A stretch of 64,000 nucleotides of DNA from positions 94,878,880 through 94,942,879 of the forward strand of contig NC_063162.1 in assembly GCF_023159225.1 (NCBI RefSeq), in the 5' to 3' direction. The position numbers and the translations under genes are program-made. Source of the stretch: Perognathus longimembris pacificus (lineage: Eukaryota; Chordata; Mammalia; Rodentia; Heteromyidae). Of the stretch, positions 19,701-28,754 are shown one piece after another. Each line of letters begins with the position of its first letter. The stretch's first letter is position 1. The notes under the pieces are model-generated. The model saw nothing but the letters and a program-made list of their open reading frames with translations, was not told the origin of the DNA and searched no databases.

Positions 19701-21875
19701 AAAATGCTTCCTTTGACTGAATGTTAGTTTACCCATGAACAGGATTGTTATACCTAAAACAAAAAATATTATTTTTCATGTGTTTATCACTTCACTTCCA
19801 AAACAGCCACTGTTGACAATGACATAGCCAAACAGGTCTCTTCAGCTTTTCTCTCAGACATTCTGGTTTCCATGAGTAACTATATCCTCCATTTTGCTTT
19901 CACTGAGATCACTGTCCTCCATCACACATTTGTATTGTGTTTCTATTTTATGGAACCCTCCTACTAAACTTTGATTTCAAGGATTTCAAAATTTCATGAA
20001 AATTCTGCCTCTCATCCCAGGTAGTTGGCCATGAAAGAAAGGCCTGAGGTTTGATGATATAGTGACAATTCTGCATGTGAGTACCTGGTTGTCATTTGTT
20101 CAGTGTTTATAAATATGAGTAGATTGCAATTAAGCTGTGTGTAGGGATACTAATGAATAATATGTTGAAATTACCAGTAGTTATTATGGTGGAGGAATAT
20201 TCGCATAATATTTACATGACTATGCTAGTCAATCTGTTGCAGCAGACCTCTGGTATTCAAATAAATGTAAATTACAAGCAATATCAACAAACTGAGAATT
20301 ACCTTAGAACATTATGCTTAACCCCAGGAATTACTTGATTCACTTTGAAACTCAGACAATTTTTTTTTTTAAGAATTATTGCAAAAAATGATGTAGAGAG
20401 GATTTACCTAAGGATACTAGTGAATAACATAACCATCAATCCCCCTTTGTTTGGCAGGCATTGTCACAGGTAACTCTCCTTCTGAGGGTTTTTTTCATTA
20501 TCTTGACATTGACCACCATTGGATTTCTTCTGGATCAAAGGTAAGAACTGAATTTCTTTGGTTAACTTTGTTCCATTAAATCTAAGAGTGTTCTATGTAG
20601 CAGAAAAAAATACCATACTATGTAACTGTAGTGCATTCTGTAAAATAGATGTGGGGCATGCTATTCTACTCTTCTTTACTGTCAATTAGGGGATATATCA
20701 CTTTTTCTAATGAATAATTTTTCTGTATAAAGAAAAAGCCATTGGATCTATGGGGAAACCCTCACTTTCAATTCTAAAAAAAATGATATTTTATTAGTTA
20801 GCTGAAAATAAGCTTTACTCAAATTCACTAATGCTCATTTAAAAAATAAGTTGGTGAAAAATTGATTTTCTTTAAAGGGATGCTATTTATTTGTTGTTGT
20901 GGTGGTTTAATGACTTTTCAAATACCTTCAGAGGTACATGCTTTTCAAATATGTTAAAATACTATGCATTTCCTAAAATGAAAAGAAACTCTATCATGAC
21001 TAATAATAGCCTACTTATGTAATATATTTAAAGCTAATGAATGTTACATTGTGTGATTTCAGACCCAAGGGAGCCATTATGGAAACGCTCCGTTGTTTCG
21101 TGTTCCTCACATTGCACAGATGTGGTCACCTAAAGCCTTTTGTCCCTTCTTTGTCATTTTTATTTGAGGTAAGACTTTTGCTTTTGGCAGTTATAGTGTG
21201 GATCATACATCCATTGCATAGCGCCCTCACACAGTGATAACATCTGTTTAATATTTACTTAGTACTATTTGGAAACTTTTACCCACTTAACTTACTTACT
21301 TACCAGTACTTGTATCACTTTGAGCTAGTTAATACTGCACAGCCACATTTTATTAACCCTAACTTTGGATTGGTATCAGTCTATTCATAGAGTCATTGAA
21401 CAGATTATTTTACATGAAATTTCTTTAAAAATTATGTGGCAAAATAAGTCTTCAGGAAGTGGACATTTTTCAATTTTTAGCAAGGACTATGCCATTTCAG
21501 ATTTTGTTAAGGCGTCTGAAGTAAAAATTATGTTTAAGATACTTTGACAATAACCAACCAAAAGTCCTAATTTTAAATAAATCAATAAATCAAATGACTG
21601 AATCTAAAACATAATTAAAATATCTTATCTGATAAGACCTTTGGGAATGAGTAAACCTTAACTTCCCAAATACTACATTCAATATTTAGTATTTATATCA
21701 GATCTTAAATATCTGTTGAAAATCTTTAATATTATCTTTTGTATTTTTATAGGGTGTTTTAATTTTATGTATATTGTTTAAATTTGGAGTGAAACACACA
21801 CCATTATGTCCAGAATGTGAAAATCAAAGTCTGTCCAAACATAAGGCAATGCTAACATTCTCTCAGCATCAATGA
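2165..21875 (+). CDS. AGMO: Alkylglycerol monooxygenase, last eight coding exons (partial gene, 5' part outside window)
   Basis: AGMO is an integral membrane di-iron-type enzyme of the fatty acid hydroxylase superfamily. It uses tetrahydrobiopterin and O2 to cleave the ether bond of alkylglycerols and lyso-ether lipids, in the endoplasmic reticulum. The eight exons join without frameshift or stop into 258 codons plus TGA; the human protein has about 242 residues over the same stretch. Recognisable blocks in order are ELILNTPSHHRVHHG (third histidine box), RNRYCIDKNYAG, TFEAENEQVAYGLTHPINT, GPGWAPGKPRLGLSE, GKEVPFSS, LMLAFYEETFANTA, a hydrophobic LLLRVFFIILTLTTIGFLLD segment and METLRC. All introns are GT-AG and the phases agree. 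The frame reads V-I-N-N at its first codon, as in human, so the first five or so exons, with the earlier histidine boxes, lie upstream. The C-terminal tail is about 16 residues longer than human. The identification rests on recalled family sequence, not a search. Confidence 0.96.
2275..2517 (-). mobile_element. SINE, antisense, 43 bases from an AGMO splice donor
   Basis: A long pyrimidine tract (reverse of a degenerate tail) is followed by cttcaactcagggcctggga and ends cattcccagccc. The duplication TCCATYTTCATTTCT is at 2260-2274 and 2518-2532 with one mismatch. Confidence 0.85.
2533..4532 (+). other. AGMO intron, apparently unique sequence
   Basis: Apart from scattered AT microsatellite (near 4020), nothing recognised. 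The 117-codon minus frame at 3027-3380 and the 80-codon plus frame at 3622-3864 look random. Confidence 0.6.
4533..4598 (+). CDS. AGMO: AGMO exon (RNRYCIDKNYAG block)
   Basis: The acceptor cacacag ends at 4532 and the donor gtaagt begins at 4599. The exon has 66 bases, phase 1 on both sides, and reads (G)RNRYCIDKNYAGTLIIWDRLF(G). This continues directly from the HHRVHHG motif, and the RNRYCIDKNY block is highly conserved in AGMO. Confidence 0.95.
4687..4766 (+). CDS. AGMO: AGMO exon (TFEAENE...LTHPINTFEP)
   Basis: The acceptor ttttccag ends at 4686 and the donor gtaata begins at 4767. The exon has 80 bases, begins in phase 1 and ends at a codon boundary. It encodes the stretch from GTFEAENEQVAYGLTHP to INTFEPFKVQ. 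It lies only 88 bases after the previous exon, so the pair sits on a very short intron. Confidence 0.95.
5692..6045 (-). repeat. Old interspersed repeat, probably rodent MaLR/URR-like
   Basis: The text catcactgtgagaaaatacc, then ggattcgttttggttgg, ggaagcagagaagaaag and ccatactgtgggggg follows a well-known rodent repeat pattern (tcactgtgacaaaatacctg ... aaaccataac). I cannot name the family with certainty, and the strand is a guess. Confidence 0.5.
7466..7690 (-). mobile_element. L1 3' end fragment, antisense, old
   Basis: ttttaattgaaaaggtgatgtacagagtgg, then the pyrimidine-rich block and cctacaagttgtatagttcat, matches the L1 3' end with many changes. Confidence 0.65.
8366..9142 (-). mobile_element. 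Middle type I SINE, split by an L1
   Basis: This antisense type I SINE starts with a T-run and ggtcagtcctggggctt and ends tccccagccc at 9140. It inserted into the type II SINE and was itself split by an L1 3' end, leaving pieces 8366-8424 and 8996-9142. Confidence 0.85.
8425..8995 (-). mobile_element. Inner 5'-truncated L1 3' end with a 22-base terminal inversion
   Basis: It starts with a long T-run and the L1 3'-end text caaactgatgtacagagag. It runs to about 8970 in antisense. The last 22 bases (8974-8995) are in the opposite orientation, 21 of 22 matching the reverse complement of 26229-26250. The duplication TGTCYCTGGCTTC flanks it at 8412-8424 and 8996-9008. It is the youngest of three nested insertions. 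Confidence 0.88.
9385..9690 (+). mobile_element. L1 3' end fragment interrupted by a SINE
   Basis: The pieces agaaatgtatg (to 9410) and cactgctttacatttgaact...ctctgtacatcactttgacaa (9630-9690) are the sense 3' end of the local L1 family. A type I SINE sits between them with its own duplication. Confidence 0.65.
9411..9617 (+). mobile_element. Type I SINE (dimeric, ID-like left half), sense
   Basis: It starts ggggctggggatatggcctag and has the canonical Pol III B box GGTTNGATTCC-like text. It contains the second tRNA-like unit gctgtggctcaagtggcag and ends in an A-run. The duplication AAGAAATGTATG is at 9399-9410 and 9618-9629. Confidence 0.93.
9772..9897 (+). mobile_element. Right half of a SINE only
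   Basis: Only the second tRNA-like unit is present (gctgtggctcaagtggtag to ccccagaactgg), followed by an (AAAAAC)n tail. This is a 5'-truncated copy or a solo right monomer. Confidence 0.8.
10079..10213 (+). CDS. AGMO: AGMO exon (FHHLRYIWTTFW...GLSEDIPE)
   Basis: The acceptor is a long pyrimidine tract ending in cccctag at 10078, and the donor is gtaaga at 10214. The 135 bases make exactly 45 codons. It starts with FHHL, contains the conserved GPGWAPGKPRLGLSE block, and matches the human exon in length and nearly every residue. Confidence 0.95.
10329..10521 (+). mobile_element. Type I SINE, sense
   Basis: Near full length, from gggctggggatatggcc to the A-run. It is flanked by a 15-base duplication AAAAAATTCAGTCAG at 10314-10328 and 10522-10536. 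It lies 115 bases 3' of an AGMO exon. Confidence 0.93.
10537..10758 (+). mobile_element. Type II SINE, sense, with (AC)n tail
   Basis: The left half is 7SL/B1-like (aaaggaggctgagatttgag); the right half is the shared tRNA-like unit (gctatggctcaaatcatag, gagttcaagccctgg). The tail is (AC)n at 10722-10758. It begins immediately after the duplication of the preceding SINE. Confidence 0.8.
11691..11778. repeat. Two adjacent AT/GT palindromes
   Basis: Bases 11691-11743 run (TA)n(TG)n(TA)n(CA)n(TA)n, an imperfect self-complementary block. Directly after it, CTAAAGAACACA at 11745-11756 is the perfect inverse complement of 11767-11778, with a TA-rich loop. Together they could form two neighbouring hairpins or a cruciform. 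Confidence 0.85.
12021..12137 (+). CDS. AGMO: AGMO exon (ITGKEVPFSS...YEETFANTA)
   Basis: The acceptor is catgtag ending at 12020 and the donor is gtaagt at 12138. The exon is 117 bases, 39 codons. It encodes ITGKEVPFSS, then a hydrophobic stretch around VQFALMLAFYEE that is probably part of a C-terminal membrane segment. Confidence 0.95.
12929..12983 (-). mobile_element. Short L1 3' terminus, antisense
   Basis: cttaaatttttattgtcagg, then tgatgtacagaggggttacag, matches the last 55 bases of the local L1 family. No further L1 sequence follows. Confidence 0.65.
13346..13523 (+). mobile_element. Type I SINE, sense, internally deleted
   Basis: It starts ggggctgagaacatagcctag and ends in a long A-run. 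The text jumps from the ID-like half (accacatacatag) to actgctagccttgagc, so about 40 bases holding the A box of the right half are gone. The duplication AGAACACCTAATGTT is at 13331-13345 and 13524-13538. Confidence 0.92.
14600..14787 (-). mobile_element. Old type II SINE, antisense
   Basis: tggtgctctgccatttgagt, ggttattttggagatggtgtc and tggctttgagatcaatcctc are diverged versions of the antisense type II blocks. Confidence 0.65.
15829..16016 (-). mobile_element. L1 3' end fragment, antisense
   Basis: ttttattgtcagagtaatgta, cagagagattacagttac, aaggcagcgagtacatttct and the following cttgtaagtatta match the L1 3' end. Confidence 0.8.
18013..18215 (+). pseudogene. RPS28P: RPS28 processed pseudogene (small ribosomal subunit protein eS28)
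   Basis: Starting at the ATG at 18013 the sequence reads MALSQVKSIKVAKVTKVL, close to the eS28 start MDTSRVQPIKLARVTKVL. An insertion near 18066 gives an in-frame TAG and shifts the frame. In the next frame the text resumes with IEFVGNMS and IIWKVKGP, matching VEFMDDTSRSIIRNVKGP. Another stop follows where REGD is expected, and the final ttggagtcag matches the codons for LESE. The copy is intronless, lies inside an AGMO intron and is clearly dead. I see no intact poly(A) tail or target-site duplication, so the insertion is old. Confidence 0.82.
20458..20540 (+). CDS. AGMO: AGMO exon encoding a C-terminal membrane segment
   Basis: The acceptor is tttggcag ending at 20457 and the donor is gtaaga at 20541. 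The 83 bases start in phase 0 and end two bases into an Arg codon. The translation ALSQVTLLLRV followed by FFIILTLTTIGFLLDQ(R) is strongly hydrophobic and matches a predicted membrane helix in human AGMO. The intron before it is the longest in the window, about 8.3 kb. Confidence 0.94.
21063..21168 (+). CDS. AGMO: AGMO penultimate exon
   Basis: The acceptor is tgatttcag ending at 21062 and the donor is gtaaga at 21169. The 106 bases complete the split Arg codon and add 35 codons: PKGAIMETLRC, then FVFLTLHRCGHLKPFVPSLS, ending FLFE. It aligns along its whole length with human, with changes such as LMFLMLYRF to FVFLTLHRC. Confidence 0.94.
21753..21875 (+). CDS. AGMO: AGMO terminal coding exon, divergent and extended tail
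   Basis: The acceptor is tttttatag ending at 21752, in phase 0; the stop TGA is at 21873-21875. The first residues, GVLILCILFKFGVKH, align with the human last exon (IVFSICIAFWGVRS) with one extra codon, which supports homology. After that the frame runs on for about 25 further residues containing CPEC and ending FSQHQ, where human AGMO ends within about 10. Either the stop was lost and read-through became fixed, or the annotated end differs in this lineage. The reading frame is open, but use of this exact tail is not proven by sequence alone. Confidence 0.85.
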   Translation, partial: GVLILCILFKFGVKHTPLCPECENQSLSKHKAMLTFSQHQ

Positions 21876-22146
21876 AAGTACTAATACTGAAACTTATTTA
21901 ACAATGATTTTAAAGTGGAGTAACTTATTGCAAAGCATTTCAATGATATTTAAAATATGATTAGCACACATATCCTCATCTTTCACAATTTATTTCTAAG
22001 AATTAAAACAGAAATGATATGCCCACAATTTGTGACTTGATATATATTCAATAGTTTTCCTTGTACCATTATTTGTAGTACCACAACACAGAACTATGTA
22101 ATAGTCATTAAAAAGTGTCTAGTTGAAAACTATATTTTATTTACAA

Positions 22147-22188
22147 AATAAAACATGTACTTATACAGTGTGTTATATATAAAATAAA
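22147..22188 (+). promoter_or_regulatory. Candidate polyadenylation signals of AGMO
   Basis: Two AATAAA hexamers lie at 22147-22152 and 22183-22188, about 270-310 bases after the stop codon. They are the first canonical hexamers downstream of the stop codon. Such hexamers are common by chance in AT-rich DNA, so which one is used is unknown. Confidence 0.45.
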
Positions 22189-23047
22189 ACATAATGCAGG
22201 ATGATGTACAGAGCATTCTATGCCAAATTAATGTAAATATAAAACATTGGAGAGAAATATATTGTTTACATATGTATAAATATATTTTGATTATATCTAT
22301 GTATACATGTAGTAATACAAATAGGAACCTAACACATAATTTCCCGTAGAAAAGAAATATAAACTGTACATTTAAAAGAAAGGAAGAGGAAGATAATCCT
22401 TCCTTAAAAGAAGGATTTAAATTTCTAAACCCTAAAAGTATGCTTCACACTAAAAAGTTTTTATGAGTCTAAATAATGAAGCATAAATGTATCATGATTT
22501 GGATACTATGTAATCTAATACATTTTGCATTTAAGAGGCATTCAAGTTTATATACTGTGGGAATACCTTATGTATTGAGATTACAACCAGAAAGTAAAGG
22601 GAAAAAAATAAATTGTATATATTTAATAAAATTTAGAAATATCCATACTGAAAGAAAACTAAAAAGGAAATCATTTAAGTTCTCAAGGAAGTAATATGAT
22701 TCAAGCAATGTGGCTTCAAAGAGCATGACTTAATCACTTACCATCACCTACTCATTGACATGAATAAAATAACAGCATATCACTTCACAAGCACTCATCA
22801 TATTCTGCTGTTGGACCCACTGTATTGCCCTCCATCATCCAAAGAACCTCAAATATGACTTATTCATCTAAGAGTATCCCAAAATGTTTAAGACCATAAC
22901 TAACTGAAGTCACATTTTCTATTTGCCTCTGGAGCAGGGAGGTGAACTACCACACATACTCAGCAGTGCCTTCATTATATGGAGGTATTTTCTCTCGTGT
23001 CTATAATTAGAAAAGATTCCTTATGCACAGAGAACTAACCTGGTGTG

Positions 23048-23144
23048 GGTTCTTTTTTTTTTCAATTTTTTTTCAAATTTTTATTATCAAACTGATGTAT
23101 AGAGAGGTTACAGTTTCATACGTTAGGCATTGGATACATTTCTT
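23048..23144 (-). mobile_element. Very short L1 3' end, antisense
   Basis: caaatttttattatcaaact, then gatgtatagagaggttacag and catacgttaggcattggata, closely matches the L1 3' terminus. It stops after about 75 bases of L1, an extreme 5' truncation. Confidence 0.85.
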
Positions 23145-23351
23145 GACCACTGGATTCCTCGTCAATAAAAGGAAGAAAGAGTACTAGCCTATAAGATTTA
23201 ATGAGGTAACTCATTTAAAAGAGCAAGCATAGTAGCTACCACATAGTAAATGCTCAATAAGCGTGTGAGTTGTGATTATTATTATTATTGCTGTTGTTGT
23301 TACTGTTTTAGTATAAAGTGGTGAAAAGTAATAATATTGAAGAAGGACATA

Positions 23352-23552
23352 GTTATGTTGGTTTTTTTTGCCAGTCCTGGGGCTTGAACTCAGGGCCTGA
23401 GCACTGTCCTTGGCTTCTTTTTGCTCAAGGCTAGCACTCTACCACTTGAGCCACAGCACCACTTCCAGCTATATACGTGCGGTGCTGAGGAACCAACCCA
23501 GGGCTTCATGTATATGAGGCGAGCACTTTACCACTAGGCCATATTTCAAGCC
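23352..23552 (-). mobile_element. Type I SINE, antisense
   Basis: It starts with a T-run and gccagtcctggggcttgaac and ends ccactaggccatatttcaag. A weak duplication (catagttatg at 23348-23357, cacagttatg at 23561-23570) may flank it. Confidence 0.88.
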
Positions 23553-23967
23553 TCAAAAGCCACAGTTATGAATTCTTAGTCTGGCATTCTATGACATCTA
23601 TGTACTCTGGTTAGTCAGCTGTAAACTAGGTAAAATAAGAGTTGACATACTTTGAGATTCTATTATGATCTGATATCTCATTTATACTTTTCTCTCTCAT
23701 CCTTATGCCAAATCTATCTTGTATATTCATTACAAGAGAATTTAGGGTTATGAATAATGTTTGAATGAAAATAGTTATGAAAGGAACAAGTGAGGGTAAA
23801 ACTCATGCACTGTAATTATTAATCATTCATTAATATTGTTGTATGTATTGATAGCAATTGAACTACCTCAAAGGCTCCAGATGAGAAGTGAATATATGAA
23901 ATAGTGTAAAGTATAAAGCTATAATGAAATGACTTCTAATTTAATTGCAGAAGCATTTCCTATGTTT

Positions 23968-24022
23968 GCAGTGGTACTAAGAATTGATTCCAGGGCCTTG
24001 TGCATGCTAGGCAAGTGCTCTG
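23968..24022 (-). mobile_element. ID-like fragment, antisense
   Basis: gaattgattccagggccttg, then tgcatgctaggcaagtgctct, is the reverse of an ID 5' half. No tail is visible. Confidence 0.6.
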
Positions 24023-25699
24023 TTTTTGAAATACTTTAGTAGCGCTGAAAGTGTTTTTGAAAAAACTTATGTCTAGATTATTCTTGATTGTGAAGGGAAA
24101 AAATCGTGGCAAAATTTTTCAGTTTGCTAATTCATTCTTTCCAAAATATGTTTCTTCTCATCTTGGCATACACCTGACCAGTTTTTCAAGAGTAGATATT
24201 GCCTGACACTTTTGACTGGAATTATATGGTAATAAAAAAAATGCTGTTATTTGGATGTAATTGATAACGAGTTCATGCCTTGGAGGTTAATTCTACTCCT
24301 GACAATATTGAGAATGTAAGCTTAATGTGAAGCTATTGTGATCATGTCCTTGGAAGAGATTTTTTTTTTCTTGAACTCATGCTTTCATTCTTGTGAGAAT
24401 ATTTAATACAAAAATATTGCTGACCTTCTCCCCAATTTTTCTGGCTTCCTGTGTCATGTATGACCTCTTCCCCTTACACATGTTCCTTCCATTGTGCCAT
24501 CACTGTCCTTAGATCAACATTCAGGAAAATCTTTCATTTTACTAAATCAAAATTTACCTTAATACCATTTACAATGTTTCTTCACATTTACCTCATCGTA
24601 TTTTCTAGAAGTGAGATTTAGGTCTCATACGCAATAAAAATGGAGAATAGAGATTGGCAGATCATACTTAGTGGAGGTAGGTACTATAGAGCTACCCTAT
24701 TTTCTATCAGTCACAGTTGAGGAGAGTGGGTAATAATTCAGAGAATTAATTATATATATATGTATATATACACATATATGTTATATACATGTATACACTT
24801 GTATATATACATATGTAGGTATACATTTATGATTATATATGTGCATATATACATACATATCTGTGTATATACACATATATATTTATATACATATACAAAC
24901 ATATATATGTATATACTCATATTAGGGAATAGTAAGTACTTCAAAAAATCTTAATTATAAGAGACAAAATTAAGTAATGCCAATTTATAAAAAATAAAAT
25001 AAAACAGAAATTGTAGCCAAAAAAGGCTGATAGAATTTCAGTTAAGATCAAGTAACAGGCAAAATCCATGTGGATTGCCAGAGAAGATCAGGCAAAGGGA
25101 AGCCCAAGTGCAAATGGACTGTGGTATTGTATGCACACTTGGGTCCAAAATGCACACCGTAACTAGAATGAGCATAAAGGAATGTCATAGAAATTTGGCC
25201 ACAGCCATTGAGGCCCAGGTAACAGGAATTTGGGGTTAATGCAGTTATCATGGCTTGTGCTGTAAGACAACCAAAAAGCCTCTAAGGAATTTGAGCAGGG
25301 GAAGTATTTGAACTAACAGATCTTGAGAAGATCATTTTTGATGGGGAAGGGGAGGGAGATGGAAGACATGAAAGGGGAGTGACAAGAAAGGAAACACAAG
25401 GACCATGTGGGGGCCTAAGAAGCTTGGGAAATGGTCAGATTCAGGGGGAATATTAAGGTAGAAGAGACATGGTTTCCAATTGATCAGTTTGAAGTGTGAG
25501 TTAAGAGAGCAGAGAATGTTTGTGAGGATGATGAATTCAAGGATTTTGCTTGAAATGAGGCAGGAAACAACAGAACTATGGTGAACTGAGGTGGGAAAGG
25601 AGGAGGAGCTAGGAGTGGGTGGTATGTTTCCAAAGTCAATTTTACTTATCATATTTATCCACTTTATAATTATCTTTTTCTTTTTTTGCTGACAGGATA
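24023..25699. other. Intergenic sequence downstream of AGMO
   Basis: Apart from the (TA)n block, nothing recognised. The 106-codon minus frame at 25332-25652 is Ser/Pro/Phe-rich because the + strand is purine-rich there. Confidence 0.55.
24749..24930. repeat. Complex (TA)n/(CATA)n simple repeat
   Basis: About 180 bases alternate tatata, catata and gtatat units. Open frames of 64 codons on both strands are a consequence of the repeat and not genes. Confidence 0.92.
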
Positions 25700-26439
25700 A
25701 TTATTACTTTTTAATTGTCAAACTGATGTACAGAGAGGTTACAGTTTCAAACATTAGGCATTGGATACATTTCTGGTACTGTTTGTTACCTCCTCCCTCA
25801 TTCCCACCCTCCCTCTTTCCCTCTTCCCCCATGAGTTGTTCAGTTGGTTTACACCACACAGTTTTGCAAGTATTGCATTTGTAGTCGTTTGTCTTTTAAC
25901 CTGTGTCTCTTGATTTTGGTATTCCCCTTCACTTTCCTAGTTCTAAACCTAGTATACAGTTTCCAATGTACTCAGAGAAGATACAGTGATAGTGCAGGTA
26001 CAACCACAGGAAGGGGATACAAGAGGATCATCAACAATAGAAGCTACAGTTTCACATGGTATGTTGAAAGTAATTACAATAGTGATACAGGAGTCGTTTC
26101 CATAATATGGAGTTCATTTCACGTATCATCTTATGTCTTCATAAGGGCATAGCTATTGGTCTCTTGTGATCCTCTTCTGTGACTAGCCTAAACCTGTGCT
26201 AATTATTCCCTATGAGGGAGACCATAGAGTCCATGTTTCTTTGGGTCTGGCTCACTTCACTTAGTATAATTTTTTCTAAGTCCTTCCATTTCCTTACAAA
26301 TGGGGCAATGTCATTCTTTCTGATAGAGGCATAAATTTCCATTGTGTATATGTATCACATTTTCCTCAATCAATCTTCTACTGAGGCGCATCTGGGTTGG
26401 TTCCATATTTTGGCTATGACAAATTGTGCTGCGATGAAC

Positions 26440-28688
26440 ACTGTTGTGCTGCTGGCTTTACTGTGTTCTTGTTTGTGGTCTTTTGGGTAGATGCCCAAAA
26501 GTGGGGCTGCTGGGTTATAGGGGAGCTCTATGATTAGCCTTCTGAGGAATTTTCATACTGCTTTCCAGAGTGGCTGAACCAGTTTACATTCCCACCAACA
26601 ATGAAGTAAGGTTCCCTTTTGGCCACATCCCTCCAACATTTACTATTGTTAGTTTTCTTGATAAAGTTCATTCTTTTGGGGTGAGGTGGAATCTCAAAGT
26701 TGTTTTGATTTGCATTTTTTATGACCAGTGATATAGAGCACTTTTTAATGTCTCTTGGCCATTGTCATTTCCTCATCAGAGAGGTCTGTTTTTAAGTCTT
26801 TAGCCCACTTTTTGAGGGGGCTATTGGTTCTTTGTGGTTTTGTTTTGGAGGAATGTAATTTTTTTAGTTCTGCATATATTTTAGATATGAGGCCTTTGTC
26901 CATTATATGGCCAGTAAGGATCTTTGCCCAATCTGTGGGTTTTGTGTTTGTCTTGCGAGCTATGTCCTTTGCCTTGCAGAAGCTCTGCAGTTTGATGCAG
27001 TCCATTTGTCCATCCTTTCTTTGATTTGTAGCATTTCTGGGTCTTTGTTAAGGAAGTTCCGTCCTGTGCCAAGGAGCCCAAGTGTTTCTCCTACTCATTC
27101 TCTTAGTGTTTTCCTGGTGTCTGTTTCACTTTTGAGGTCTTTAATCCATTTGGAAGTGAATTTGGTAGAGGGTGATATATAAGGATCCAGTTTTAGTTTG
27201 TTGCGTTTTGGACCAGTTTTGCCAGAACCATTTGTTAAAGAAGCTATCTGTCTTCCATCCTATTTTTTTAGCTCCTTTATCAAAGTTTAAGTAGGCATAG
27301 TTCTGTGGGTTCATTTCTGGGTCTTCAATTCTATTCCATTGGTCTTTAGGCCTGTTCTGGTGCCAATACCAAGCTGTTTTTATTACTATAGCTTTATAAT
27401 ACAGCTTGAAGTTGGGTATTGCATTTCCTCCAGCACTTTTCTTTCTGTTTAGGATTGTTTTTACTATTCTGAGTCTTTTATTGTTCCATATGAATTTCTG
27501 GTTTGCTTCTTCTATTTTATTAAAAAATGGTGTTGTGATATTAATGGGTATTGCATTGAATTTGTAGATAGCCTTTGGCAATAGTGCCATTTTGACTATA
27601 TTAATCCTCCCAATCCAGGAGCATGGGAGGTTTTTCTGTTTCCTTAGTTCTGCCTTAATTTTGTTTTTCATGTTTTTAAAGTTCTCATCATAGAGGTCTT
27701 TCACTTCTTTGGTTAATGTTACCTAGGTATTTCATGTTTTTTGAGGCTATTGCAAAAGGAGTTGCTTTCCTGATTTCAGACTTGGCGTTCAGGTCTTTAG
27801 AATATAGAAAGGCCATTGATTTTTGAGGGTTTATTTTATATCCTGTTACTTTGCCAAAGTTTTAGACCAGCTCTAGTAGCTTGGGAGTAGAATCTATGGT
27901 GTTCTTTAGGTAAAGGATCATATCATCTGTGAAGAGAGAAAGTTTAACTTCATCTTTTCCTATTTGGATCCCCTTTGTATTTTCTTATTGCCTAATTTCT
28001 CTGGCTGGGAGATGCAGGGAATGTTTTTGATACTTCTGAATTTGTACAGATTTCCTTAGTGTCCTAAGATATGATCTATTTTGAAGAATGTTCCAGGGGC
28101 TGCCGAAAAGAATGTGTATCCAGTTGTTGCTGGATGTAATATTCTGTAGATGTCGGTTAACTCTAGTTGGTCTATGCAGTTGTTTAGTTATGTGGTTTCT
28201 TTAATCAGTTTTTGGCATGATGATCTGTCCAGAGGTGACAGTGGAGTGTTAAAGTCCCCAACTATCAATGGGTTTGGGTCTATGAGTATTTTTAGAGTCA
28301 GTAGTGTTTGTTTGATGAACTTGGGTGCTCCTGTATTTGGTGTGTAGATATTTAGGATGGTTGTATCATACTGAAGGAGAGATCCCTTTATTAGAATGTA
28401 GTAACCTTCTTTGTCCCTTCTTAGCGTTTTTAATTTAAAGTCAATTTTATCTGATATTAGGATTGCAACTCTAGCCTGCTTATGAGGGCCATTTGCTTGA
28501 TGGATTCTATTCCAGCCTTTCACTTTTAGAAGATGTTTACTTTTGCTGGATAGATGTGTCTCTTGGAGGCAGCAGAAAGATGGATCTTGATTTTTGATCC
28601 AAGTTATGAGCCTATGTAGTTTGTTTGGAGAATTAAGTCCATTATTGTTGAGAGTTAGGATTGAGAGATGATCATTTGTTTCTTTCAT
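26440..28688 (-). pseudogene. L1 ORF2 remnant (endonuclease / reverse transcriptase)
   Basis: The N-terminal frame (28188-28688) begins MKETNDHLSILTLNNNGLN and contains CLQETHL and VGDFNTPLS, catalytic blocks of the APE-type endonuclease. Going 5' to 3', RT sequence resumes near 28040. It reads [14 protein letters not shown] near 27930, which is the polymerase active-site motif with Thr in place of the usual Ala. The frame then continues through [10 protein letters not shown] and the 187-residue frame at 27141-27704 ([13 protein letters not shown], then [11 protein letters not shown]). The C-terminal zone includes KKWAKDLKTDLSDEEM. Compared with a full ORF2 of about 1270 residues, over a kilobase is missing around 28.04-28.15 kb, so this cannot encode an active protein. 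Confidence 0.88.
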
Positions 28689-28754
28689 TATAGCTATCTT
28701 GTTAAAAGCTCTGTCTTACCATTTCTTGATCTAATATCCTGGTTTTCTATTTAG

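Larger units (their letters stand above)
13540..20457 (+). other. Large AGMO intron, mostly unique AT-rich DNA
   Basis: Besides the SINE at 14.6 kb, the L1 piece at 15.8 kb and the RPS28 pseudogene, this is repeat-poor and has no recognisable exon. Short frames at 18658-19095 show no family signature. Confidence 0.6.

Noticed and set aside
24750..24954. Overlapping 64-codon frames on both strands
   Set aside because: Both are translations of the TA/CATA simple repeat.
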